Shown in pieces: positions 1-9,938 of a stretch of 64,000 bases of DNA; within the stretch, counting starts at the first letter, position 1; every line of letters starts with the position of its first letter. The stretch is taken from contig JAENRP010000011.1 of the NCBI GenBank assembly GCA_024741835.1, forward strand, positions 242,300 through 306,299, read 5' to 3'. The translations under genes were made by a program, and so were the position numbers. This DNA is from Diplocarpon mali. Lineage: Eukaryota > Ascomycota > Leotiomycetes > Helotiales > Drepanopezizaceae. The notes beneath the pieces were generated by a model that saw only the letters and a program-made list of their open reading frames with translations, made no database searches and had not been told where the DNA came from.

Positions 1-73
1 CAGAATGGCATCTAGAACGGAGTCCAGAGCAGTGCAAAGTAGAAGAGGTTTGCAGAAAAGCTAACACCCCCAG

Positions 74-781
74 CTCTGGACTGACGAGAAATCCCGCGAC
101 TTCATAGCGACCGAATACCCCTGGGCGCTCGATAACTTCGACAGCTACAAGTTCCCGATCCAGCGCGCAGACGCCATCCGCTACTTCGTGCTCGCCCACT
201 ACGGCGGCATCTACATCGACCTGGACGACGGCTGCAACCGGCGCCTCGACCCCTTACTCTCCTACCCCGCGTGGGTGCGGCGCACGCTGCCCACGGGGAT
301 ATCCAACGACGCCATGGGCTCGATCCCCAAACACCCCTTCTTCATGCGCACGATCGAGAGCCTGGCGAGCTACAACCGCAACTGGGGCATGCCGTACATC
401 ACCGTCATGTATTCCACTGGGCCCCTCTTCCTCTCTGTCTTGTGGGTGGAATACATGCGCGAGGACCGGCCGTTTGCGGAGCATCTGCGCATGCTTATGC
501 CTTCCGAGTACAAGGGTTACACGTGGAGCTTCTTCAACATCACCAAGGGCAACAGCTGGCACGGGAAGGACGCGAAGACGATCTTTTGGATGGGTAAGCA
601 TTGGCTCCTGCTGACGGTCATCGGCTTCGCCACGGCGTTCGTGGTGGGTGGCGTGTTGTGGTGGCTGTGGAATACGTGTTTGCTGAAGGGGAAGCGGACG
701 AGTGGGGGCCGCTCCGGGATGGGCTTTTGGAGGAGGATTACCGGAAAAGATCACTATGAACTCTTGGATCGCATGGCTTAG
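74..781 (+). CDS. GT32 mannosyltransferase, MIPC synthase-type (3' part only)
   Basis: The 3' exon of a glycosyltransferase of the GT32 (OCH1/SUR1) family; 235 residues are visible. The 5' part lies outside the window. A branch-like CTAAC at 61-65 and CAG at 71-73 mark the intron acceptor, and the frame is open from 74 to TAG at 779-781. The sugar-nucleotide-binding core GGIYIDLDDG sits at visible residues 44-53, with the DxD triad at 49-51. A hydrophobic segment at about 177-202 is a C-terminal membrane anchor. DxD followed by a C-terminal TM fits the SUR1/CSH1 catalytic subunit, which transfers mannose from GDP-mannose to inositol phosphorylceramide in the Golgi. Family membership is clear; the MIPC assignment is inferred from layout. 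The gene converges on MSW1. Confidence 0.85.
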   Translation, partial: LWTDEKSRDFIATEYPWALDNFDSYKFPIQRADAIRYFVLAHYGGIYIDLDDGCNRRLDPLLSYPAWVRRTLPTGISNDAMGSIPKHPFFMRTIESLASYNRNWGMPYITVMYSTGPLFLSVLWVEYMREDRPFAEHLRMLMPSEYKGYTWSFFNITKGNSWHGKDAKTIFWMGKHWLLLTVIGFATAFVVGGVLWWLWNTCLLKGKRTSGGRSGMGFWRRITGKDHYELLDRMA

Positions 782-1345
782 CCGGATATCGAGAGCGGAT
801 GGCACGGTGTGGCTGGGCGGAGAGCAGTCCTCGCTAGTGCAGCATAGAGGACTTGTATCGACTCTCTGCCCCACGCCCGCTCTCACGAGAAGTCCGTTTC
901 TTTGGTGGCTCGGGGAGTCTTGGATACGATATCTTTTGTAATTGCACGAGAAATAATATTTTTGGCCTTCTTCGTCTCTTCCCCTCCCCTCTCCCTCTCT
1001 CGTCTCTCTTTTTGGATCTGGGGGAGGATGATGTCCTGGCGATATCTCCTGACCGTTTCCTGCATGTCGTCCTGCCGTGAGTTCGTTTCGGCTGGCTCGA
1101 TGGCGGGGCAAGGGGGAGGAGAGAAAGGAGGAGAGAACAAGATGGACGGCGAACCAGGGGAGAAAAAAGGCGACTGTGGTGATGCGTGATGTGACAGGAG
1201 CCTGTTGCAGCTGGAATGTTCCTTGTCCTTGCGAGTCCTAGATGGAGTTCATACCGCACGACCTACAGTGGTACACAACATCGTGATATCACATGAGACG
1301 ATCCACGCCATCCGCCGACCAAGCCCCAAGCCCCGAGCCGCAACC
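782..1345. other. Intergenic, convergent 3' ends
   Basis: Spacer between the 3' ends of the GT32 gene (+) and MSW1 (-). It contains pyrimidine-rich tracts around 970-1010. Open frames on both strands are low-complexity and show no family resemblance. I see no gene. Confidence 0.6.
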
Positions 1346-3222
1346 TCACAAGCCGACAGCCTCTCGGACGAGCACCATGGTCTCCTCCGCACTCTCCCTC
1401 GCCGCCCGCGCGCCCTTCTGCGCCACGTCCTCCACGAGCCCGTCCTCGGCCACGATCCTCTCAAACTCCCTCCTCACGCCCTCCAGCCCCTGCGACACAG
1501 CGCCCGCCACGTCCTTCTTGAAGGCGCCCAGGCCCACGGCCTCACGCTCGTACTTGGCCCCCAGCTCCGCGGGAGAGCGCCCTTGGCCGTCAAAGGACGC
1601 GAGGATGGAGAGGAGGTTGGCGACCCCGGGGCGCAGCGCGGGCGAGTACGAGACCGAGTTGTCCGAGTCGGTGAGGGACGAGGAGATTTTGGCCGTGATG
1701 GTGGCGGGGGAGTCGGTGATGAGGATGCGGGAGAGCGGGGAGGGCGCGGATTTGGACATCTTGGTGGTGGGGGATGTGAGGGACATGATGCGTCTCGTTG
1801 GAGCTGCGCAGCATCAGCAATCGCTTTCTCTCGGCTTGGTGAGGCTGGCTCTGGCGTCTCAGGGATGGGATGGGATGAGCGAGGGCGTCAAGAGGACGTA
1901 CAGAGAATAGTCTGCGGAGCCACGAGGTGCGAAACACCATACACGTGGTTGAAATTCGTCACGCATTCGCGTGCGAACTCGAGGTGCTGGCTTTGGTCTT
2001 CGCCGACTGGGACGTGAGTTGCTCTGTTCAGATTGCACGCATTAGTAAAGACTCATCTGCCTCTCATCTTCTCATCTGCGTCCCACCCATTTTTCACAAG
2101 TACACCCGCGCATAATCTCACACCATCTCATCCATCTCATCCATCTCATCTCATCTCGTCCCACAGCATCTGCCCCAACAAATGGAGATAAACACACCGA
2201 TGCACCAAGATATCCGCCGCCTGCAGCACGGGGTACGAGAACAAGCCCAGCTTCAACTTTGCTCTGCTGCTCTCGTCTAAAGGGGACGTATTGTCTGACA
2301 GCGAGAGTTTGCTCTGTAGGATCTGTCAACATCTCTCCAGACAGCACCCGCAGAAATGTACGGGGGAAGCAAGGGAATGGAGGAATACCTTCCATTGGGT
2401 CATGCGAGATAGGTATCCCATACTAGCCGTGCAGCTCAGAATCCACATCAGCTCTGAGTGTGCTGATACCTGTGGGACGATCGTCAGCGGATCCGTTTTC
2501 TTCTATTTACAAACCTCTTCGTCTCGTTACGTCGGCACTCTTGAGAAAGCTACACGAGCACAACACCCATGCCACCTTCACTTCTCCCGTCCTACAAGAT
2601 ATCCAGACCATATCCGAGGCAACAACTCGGATTCAAAGCCCAAGCCCAAGCCTAGGATGGCGCCTTTCCCCTCAGAACTCCAACGCTCCGCATGCCCCTC
2701 GTCCTCCGACCTCCAAGATAGAGAAAAAAAAGTAGACAACCAAAAAAAAACCTCCCTCCAACTAACCTTTCCCTGCCAGAAAACCACACTCCTCTCCGCC
2801 CTGACACCACACGCCAACAAGCTCGCTAGCGCCTCCCTCCTCCACCGCCTCAGCTCCTCCGGCCGCTGGAACAGCGTGATGGCGTGCAGGTCCACGACGG
2901 AGAAGAACAGCTTCGTGCTGGGCGCCGCGGCGTCTTGCAGAGAGGCCCAGGTGCGCAGCGCGCCGAGGTAGTTGCCGAGGTGCGGGATGCCGGTTGGCTG
3001 GATGCCGGAGAATATCGTGAGCGGGGTTGAGGAGCAAGGTGATGGCGAGGAGATCAAGGAGGGAGGCGATTGTGAGGAGGTTGAGGAGAAGCGAGGGTGT
3101 GGGCTTGGGCTTGAGCTCAACGGGAGAATGGAAGCTGGGTTTTGAGAGCCGTGGATCTGTGATGTGCAGAGAGAGCGGAGAGGATGCTGGAGTAAGCGTG
3201 TAGACCTTGCCGGCGCGAGCAT
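1346..3222 (-). CDS. MSW1: Mitochondrial tryptophan--tRNA ligase
   Basis: Class I aminoacyl-tRNA synthetase that charges mitochondrial tRNA(Trp). Five exons, read on the minus strand: 3222-2767, 2469-2389, 2313-2198, 2023-1902, 1803-1346; 410 residues. Junction phases all agree. The N-terminus is Arg/Ser-rich with few acidic residues, fitting a matrix-targeting presequence. The ATP-binding HIGH-type motif reads PHLGN (residues 80-84), within [18 protein letters not shown]. The second signature KMSKS is at 273-277. The family blocks [15 protein letters not shown] and [16 protein letters not shown] lie between them. Length matches fungal mitochondrial TrpRS and is shorter than the cytosolic enzyme. 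Intron 1 is 297 nt, about three to four times longer than the other three (75-98 nt), and carries A-rich runs. The ATG at 3222 is the first in frame. Transcribed in the same direction as RSM10 and FCF2. Confidence 0.95.
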
Positions 3223-3604
3223 TGCGGGTCTGTCAGAGTGGTGGGTTTTGTACGTTTGACATGAGAGAGTGAGATGAGAGAGAGAGACGAGAGAGAGAGA
3301 AGAGAAAAGCTAAGATGCGGGTCGATGGGACGGAGCGTGATTGAACTCGGATGCGATGTTTTCACACGACCGAGTCGCCAGGTCACGTGACTAAGAGATG
3401 CCCTTCCTCCACTTCGCAGACGGGCATGGCATCCAGGCTCACGGATCTGAGAAGAGGGTCACGGCTGGGAGTGATTGAGACATGTGTGATCCACGGATAC
3501 ATTCTACAACGTAAACTTCGTACTCTACAGTCCACATCTCCATGGATATCTAGCCCGCGGCGTCAAATTATGAACAGCAACCTGCTCTCGCTCCGTCGAG
3601 AGAC
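3223..3604. promoter_or_regulatory. MSW1 upstream region / RSM10 3' flank
   Basis: 382 nt between the MSW1 start and the RSM10 stop. A GA-rich tract at about 3260-3305 lies just upstream of MSW1 and is probably part of its promoter or leader. No separate gene seen. Confidence 0.5.
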
Positions 3605-4675
3605 TCAAGGGATCCTTTGCGTCATGGGTGCATTGCCACCCGTCGCAGCGCGGAAGTTCTCCCGGTTGATAACTTCGATGGGCTTCTTGCTGGTCTCGGA
3701 ATTCTTCTTGAAGGCAAAGTCGCCCAGTGTACGTTCAAGTTCGCCGCGGAGCGACTCGACTTGAGCGTCCATGTCTTTGCCGACGCCTAGGTTTGTCATT
3801 AGCCACTACCCGATCCCAAATGCCCAACGTGAAAGCCTCGTCCCCACGCCCAGGTGCAAGCAGACGGAGAGGAGAGAGGGAAAGGAGGAGAGGAAAGAAG
3901 ACAACATACCAACCCCCGCGAATTCCCAAACATTAGCCTTCATCCCGATGCCGTAATAAGCATGCTTCCTCAAAAACGCCAACCACAGCTCCTGTGCCTC
4001 GGCCTCCCCATCCCTGATCTGAATCAGCCTCCTCACCGTCCTCCGCTCGAAGTTCTCCTGGCTCTTCTTATGAATGAAATTCCCCCTCGGCACCGTCCAC
4101 CTCTCCACGATCCGCGGCAGCGGCACGGGGCCATACGCAGGGAGACCCAGGTAGTAGGCCGCTCGTAGGGCAAAGTCGGAGAAAAACTCGAGGTTGCGGA
4201 TGCTGTAGGAGCGCATCTGGAGATCGCATGTCGGCACGCCGTACGTGGGCGTGCGCCGAAGGGGACGCAGGTATGTTGCTTGCACGGCGCGGGGGAGACG
4301 GAGCGTATCGACCGTGGGAGCGGACGTGCTGCTGTGTATGGTTTTAGCATTTCCGGCTTTGGTGGTTTGGCGTTGAAGGCTTGAGGGGAGGGGTACTCTT
4401 GTATTTCCGCTGAGGTGGCGGCGGCTTTATCCCCCAGACTTTCATCCACCCATTGCTGTCTCTCGACCTGCGACGAGCTGTTCAGAATGTTTGCTGTCTC
4501 TTCTGTTGCGTAGTGCCGACGGAGGGGCGCTTTGCCCTGGGGAAGTCAATTAGCATTCTTTTCTCTTTCATTCCCTCCAGGACCTGAAGCTGGTGTCCGG
4601 AGATATTTATGGGTGCATTACTGCTGAGCGTACCATTGCCCGCCAGGGCAGGCGTAGCGGAATTGGGGTCGCCAT
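3605..4675 (-). CDS. RSM10: Mitochondrial ribosomal protein uS10m
   Basis: Small-subunit mitoribosomal protein of the S10 family. Four exons on the minus strand: 4675-4634, 4536-4397, 4331-3910, 3786-3605; 261 residues. Exon 1 encodes only 14 residues (MATPIPLRLPWRAM), which with the next exon (RRHYATEE) makes a basic presequence. The S10 core follows: RLPRAVQATYLRPLRR, SYSIRNLEFFSDFALRAAYY, and RWTVPRGNFIHKKSQENFER near its end. The last exon gives a charged C-terminal tail. The donor of intron 2 (GTACCC at 4396) is weak; I chose it because it is the only nearby GT giving the phase needed by the acceptor at 4332. The start was chosen because longer open frames upstream lack a presequence and are out of phase after the first intron. 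Confidence 0.9.
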
Positions 4676-5963
4676 TGAGGGTGCTTGCACAAGAGGCGTG
4701 TTGAAGCCGAACACTCGTGAGGCTGTACCGAAATGTTTCTCGGCGAGGGACGAGCGAGCTCCGGCGTCGGGTTTTGGACTGTCTGACACCACCCGCTTGT
4801 GCGAGTTCTTGATGAACGACGTTATTGATCACCATGTGGATTGATTTGGAATACATAGTGTTAACCCTGGAGATTCGACATGTCTTGCATTGTCGGAGCC
4901 TTGAAGTTTGCTGATTTAAATAAAACCATTCAGGCAAATACTAGCATCATGAGCTCCCCTTGCGCGCAGGCTTCTTCATCCAGCATTACAGGTATTGCCA
5001 GGTAGTAATTTGTTGCACGATACAATTTGGATTTCTGTTTTTGAGAACGCTTCATTGGACTCGTATTGGCATCTATCTACATGCGAGTCCTGCTTTATAT
5101 CTGGTTCCTGGCCATGCCTTGATAAATTACAAGCAGCGAACAACGAACCCCATCAGCGCAGGTGCCATCGAACCAAGTACGCCCAAGGGCCGACTCTGCT
5201 GGGAAATATTATCCTGTGGCACTTACATCTTAGAATTGCTTAAATTTGACAGCCACCCGACGTTGGAGGGAGGTGGAGCGGAATATGTCAAGTTGAGGTT
5301 ACAAGATGTGGATTCTTCACACGTCTTCAGAGTGAGGACTGTATTCAGGATGAGAGCAGAGCAACCTGACAGCATAGCAGGACTCATTTTTTAGAGAACC
5401 TAGCCATAGCCCCGATGAGGCTGCATCCCTATTCTTCTTTTCGCTGATGCTTGCGACCCTGAGCTACACGGAGCAGCTCGTTACTGGAAAATCTGATCGA
5501 GACGACCCGGAACAGGTGCGATGATTCAGTGTGCGTCGGGGTGTAGATAGGCTTCGTTCCGCACAAAATTAATTGCTTCAGTATGCTTTATCGGAAACCT
5601 GCTGACAATGTCAGCATGAAGACTAGAACATGATGCAGAACGTCTGTCTATCAATATTAAGTATGATTGGCGATCATACCAGAAATCATTTCCCAAAGAC
5701 GGATCATTGCTCAATTTCTGCCACCGAGTTGGAACTCCGGCATCAAAGCTGGCCACGAAGTATGAAGCCGTCAAAGAGATCGAGAATCGCAGAAAGTCCC
5801 AAAATTGCATCCAGCAATGTTGCCCATGATCAGAATAGCCAAGCTCGTGGAGGTAGAGACAGCATTATTGAAGATGCCCCTGCGGTATTGGGGCTGTGGA
5901 GAGTGAGGCATCCTAGCATCGAATGCACTGGATTACCGACCGACTCCAACGTTCAATACGCGC
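4676..5963. other. Intergenic, RSM10 upstream / FCF2 downstream
   Basis: About 1.3 kb between two genes on the same strand. It must hold the RSM10 promoter and the FCF2 3' end. Open frames up to 151 codons occur but none has recognisable motifs or consistent codon bias. I see no further gene. Confidence 0.5.
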
Positions 5964-6888
5964 TCAACGCTTCAAGACACCCTTCTTCCTGGCATCCCTC
6001 AATTTTCTGTAATGAGCCTTCTTTCCACTCATCTTCGCATCCTGGATATCTTTGTATTTCGACTTGAAGCGACCAGAAGCCTTCTCTCCCGCCAGCACCT
6101 CCTCGACCAAAGTTCTCGTGCGATCTTTCTTCATCAACCTCGAGCTGAAATACTCGGTCGGACCCTGTATGACAGTGCCAACCTGAGAGTATTCTGGAAT
6201 CTGCTGCTTGCGATTGTCTTTCTTGTAATGCCGCTTAGGGTCAAGCACATCTCGCATCCGTAACAACTGCAGGTCGCGCTTGAGTTCAGGCGTGAGATTG
6301 GTGCGGGGCATATTGAACCAGTCTGCGCCTGCGGTGGCTTTCTTCTCCTGGTATCTGTTAGCCAGGCTCGGAGTGAAGACCGAACGGCGTTGACATGTTC
6401 TAGTATCTTCTCAGTGTAACTATGATAATAAGGCATCATGGGTTGCAGGGCAGTCCCAACACGGGACCGGATTCTGCGTCATGTAAAGTTTCGACATTCT
6501 CCTCATAGAAGAATGCTTGCGTAGACGGAGTGCGATGAAAGGGTGATTTCATACCTCCTCAACACGCTTTTTAAGAACGATAGGGTCTTCGACGAGCCGG
6601 ATACCGTTTGCGAGTTTGCGGTCTTGCTTGGTAACGCAATGTGATGGGTCAACTTGAGAGCCTTTTTGAGTGGGCTTGATGTAAGGCTGCACTGAGTTCT
6701 CGACGACGATTCTGGGCAGGCTGGGGCCTGGTCAGTACAAGACAGAAAACGGGCAGCGAGCAGACACACCTCGATTCAAGAGTAGATGGCGTAGAAGCCC
6801 GTACCTGCTTCGCTTTATGCCTCAGTCTCAGCTCAGCATCCTTGAGGAGCTGCTTCACTTGCTCATCGGACAGGTCTTGGTCCGACAT
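5964..6888 (-). CDS. FCF2: rRNA-processing protein Fcf2
   Basis: Nucleolar factor needed for early 18S pre-rRNA cleavages, of the Fcf2/TDIF2 family. Three exons on the minus strand: 6888-6770, 6720-6555, 6347-5964; 222 residues. The N-terminus (SDEQVKQLLKDAELRLRHKA) is a charged helix. The conserved Fcf2 C-terminal domain runs from WFNMPRTNLTPELKRDLQLL to the end and includes MRDVLDPKRHYKK and a very basic tail (KKAHYRKLRDARKKGVLKR), typical of pre-ribosome binding. Exon 1 must end at 6770 (TCG AG then GTGTGT) because only that phase joins to LPRIVVENS. Intron 2 is long for this genome (207 nt). Divergent from hapE. Confidence 0.93.
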
Positions 6889-7811
6889 GGTGGTTGGGGT
6901 TATCGAAATGATCAAGTTGGGTAACGGAGCGAAAACTCACGAGAGGGTTCGATGCAGAAAACGTGCGGGCAAATAATATTCTGCGCCTAGACCCGATACG
7001 CACTAGAGCGGGAACCAGCCCCCGATATCAAATGCCGGTCAAGCCACGGAAATCTCGAATGCAGAGGCCTCCCATACATTCTTTTCCATTCAGATCGGGC
7101 TCGACGACGGGAATTCAATACCATCAGTCTTGGAGGCAGCAGCCGCAACATGTTGCCTGCAGGATGTGACGAGCAAATACTCGAGATTGACATGAGATTC
7201 TCGAGGCGGAATGTAGAGGCCAACACTGCGACGAAGCCGGTTCGCGCAGTCTTTGGGGCAGCATGGCAAGGCAAGCCGACGGCCTTCTTTATATATATAT
7301 ACTGGGTACTCACTCGCCACACATATGTCACTCTCTCTCCCGTGCAAGTGTCTCTGCTCAGCTTCGTCTCTGGCATCTTGTTAGATCATGACAGTCTCTG
7401 CATCGCGAGATGCTGCTGTACAACAAGTATTACCTAGAGATATGGCGGTGGGATGATGGCGTCGAGGCAGCTGGCGGAGGACAACGCATAGCAGCTCCCC
7501 CCCTCGCACCGATTTCCATCCATCCCATCACCAAAAGCACCTGCATGACCGGCGATGACTTTCTGCCCAATGTGAACGAGCATGTATATATACTCTACAT
7601 GAACCCCCTTCCCCGTGCCCGATATTGCTTCCCTACCATACGCCAGCTCGCAATCCATACAAACTCAAACCCCCGCACCCAGCACGAAAGAGGCAGCGCA
7701 AGGTACATCAATCAGCATCCGATATACAGATACAGCACAGTTTTGGCCGCAAACCAGAGGATCAGCTAGATAGCTGGATAACGTCAAGCTGCAGTGCTGC
7801 AGCGATTCCCC

Positions 7812-7828
7812 NNNNNNNNNNNNNNNNN
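7812..7828. other. Assembly gap (17 N)
   Basis: Seventeen unresolved bases between runs of C on both sides, so probably a C homopolymer or other difficult tract in the hapE upstream region. Confidence 0.99.
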
Positions 7829-8070
7829 CCCCGTACCTGTGTCTGTCTTACATATCACATCAATCTGCAGGGCTCACAGCATCCATCCTGCATCCCCCAT
7901 CCCATCAGCCCGCGATCCTTTTCACAGCATCTCACCCGACTCGTCAGCAAGCGACCCGAGTTTTCGCCAGCACCAGCACCAGCACCAGCCCCTCAACTCA
8001 AGCTCAAGCTCAAAGGTCAAGCTCAAGCTCAAGCTTCCGAGTCGATAGCAACAACGACGACATACAACGG

Positions 8071-8077
8071 CCAATCA
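8071..8077 (+). promoter_or_regulatory. CCAAT box upstream of hapE
   Basis: CCAATCA at 8071-8077, about 320 nt upstream of the hapE start codon. This is the core bound by the Hap/NF-Y complex, of which HapE is a subunit. Feedback control is an inference from position. Confidence 0.45.
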
Positions 8078-8393
8078 CAGCAAGCCCTCCGCAGAGCTCT
8101 CACCCAGCTCTCTCTCTCTCTCGGTCACTTCGCTGCGCGGCGCCTCGATATTTGCTTACTTCTCGCAAACATATCTCGACCCGACGCCCCGAATCTGCAC
8201 CGCGCCGTCGAGAACCGCCTCTCGACCCGGCGCAAACGCAGACACAAAATCCGACGAGACAATACGAGACGCCACGATCCCAGCCCACGTACTACCGAGC
8301 GAGTCCTGTCGCGATTCATCACCAGAGAAAGGGAAGCACATACCTCTCACACCGCACACCAGGAAAGATAGGAGAAGAGGGGGGAAAAAAGCA

Positions 8394-9702
8394 ATGGATC
8401 AACAGCCTCCCAACTCGTCGCATATTCAGGGCGGCCAGCGACAGGCCTCGTTGGTGTATGATACGAATCACGGCGGTCATTATGGTACGTTTGGTCTCGC
8501 ATCTTGCGTTCTTTCAGTCAGAGGGATACCTGCAATCCACACGCCCCATACTCGAGGTGGACCCGGTGCACCACGAGGAGATTGCCTGCAAGATGTATCT
8601 GCCACAGCAAACGTATGGGAGAGGGGGATCATTGGCTAACGCGCGTTTGTTTGCCTAGGTGCCAGTGCTGCGGTAAGAATTTCCCCGCTGCAGGACCCAG
8701 CTCGCAAGGCTCGAGGATGAGTACTGATGAATAATTTAGCTTGCATCCCAGGGCCTTGCGCCTGTCTCGGCCTTCTACTCGGGCACATGGGCGAATGTAC
8801 GTTTTTACTCCACATCCATTGCTCTATCTGATAACTACTGGGGCTCTATCCACCGCGTCGAGCTGACGCGATGATCAGGTCAATCAAGGTCTGCACGGCA
8901 GCTACAAGGAGATCTTAACGACCTACTGGCAGCACGTAATCAACCATCTCGAGACCGAAACCCATGACTACAAGCTGCACCAGCTGCCCCTCGCCCGCAT
9001 CAAGAAAGTGATGAAAGCCGACCCCGATGTGAAGATGATCTCCGCCGAAGCACCGATACTGTTTGCCAAGGGCTGCGACATCTTCATTACGGAGCTAACC
9101 ATGCGCGCCTGGATCCACGCCGAGGAGAACAAGCGCCGTACCTTGCAACGGTCCGACATAGCCAGCGCCCTCGCGAAATCAGACATGTTCGACTTCCTGA
9201 TCGACATCGTGCCCCGCGAAGAAGCGACTCATGGCGCCGCGAAGAGAACCCCCGGTGCACCGCAACCCGGCGTCCCTACCGGTACGCAGTTGCCACCGCA
9301 TAGCATGCCACAGCAACAGGGCCATATGCCACCGCCGGAGTATGCCTTGAGCCACGGGCTCGGCCAAGAACCAGATTACCGCCAGCAGCAGGGCTTGTAC
9401 GGTGCGCCTGTGCAACCAGGCCCGTCAGCTCCGTATGGGGCCGCGCCGCAGCAGCAGATGTATGGTGATATGGAGAATATCTATGGTGGATATCCTACTA
9501 TGCCGCCGCAACAGGTTGATCCTCGTCCTTCCACCCTGATCTTTCATAAACAGCTAATGAGAAGCAGCAGATGTACCAGATGCCTCCTCAACACCGTCCC
9601 CAAGATCCATCCGTAGGCCCTGACCCGGGACATAACTATCAGCGCCACGATGGAGTAGATGGCGATGCCGATGCTGAGGGCGAGCGTGATGACTTTGGGT
9701 GA
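8394..9702 (+). CDS. hapE: CCAAT-binding complex subunit HapE (NF-YC)
   Basis: Histone-fold subunit of the nuclear heterotrimeric CCAAT-binding factor; pairs with HapC (NF-YB) and then HapB. Five exons: 8394-8484, 8659-8672, 8740-8796, 8879-9514, 9568-9702; 310 residues. Exon 2 is a 14-nt microexon, supported because only it restores the frame between HYG and ASAALASQGL. The family N-terminal helix ([18 protein letters not shown]) precedes the histone fold at about 90-175: [60 protein letters not shown]. The C-terminal third is Gln/Pro/Gly-rich and ends in an acidic tail ([14 protein letters not shown]). Intron 4 has a weak donor (GTTGAT); reading through it would replace the acidic tail with unrelated sequence. 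Converges on SEC15, 236 nt apart. Confidence 0.96.
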
Positions 9703-9938
9703 GATGTGTTTCCTGGACGGGATGGTGATGGTAGACGAATCATGGTTTTGGATGGCGTTCGGAGGTTTTACCACTACCCCAGCTGCGTTGCGTGGTTGTT
9801 ATTTTTCTTCCGGCGTTTGCTTTGTGGGTAATGAACAAAATTGGGAAAAAATGCATGGCCGTCCTTTACAGACCGCGGCTTATAAAATCTCCATATCCCA
9901 CAGTTTGATTGAAAATTCGAGGTTGTGAATCAGTCCAG

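Larger units (their letters stand above)
6889..8393. promoter_or_regulatory. Shared FCF2/hapE upstream region
   Basis: 1.5 kb between divergent FCF2 and hapE. It holds a short TA run near 7290, a gap of 17 N at 7812-7828 flanked by C runs, repeated CAGCAC and AAGCTC units at about 7960-8035, a CCAAT box at 8071 and a CT run just after 8108. The open frames through this region are low-complexity leader sequence, not a supported gene. Confidence 0.6.
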
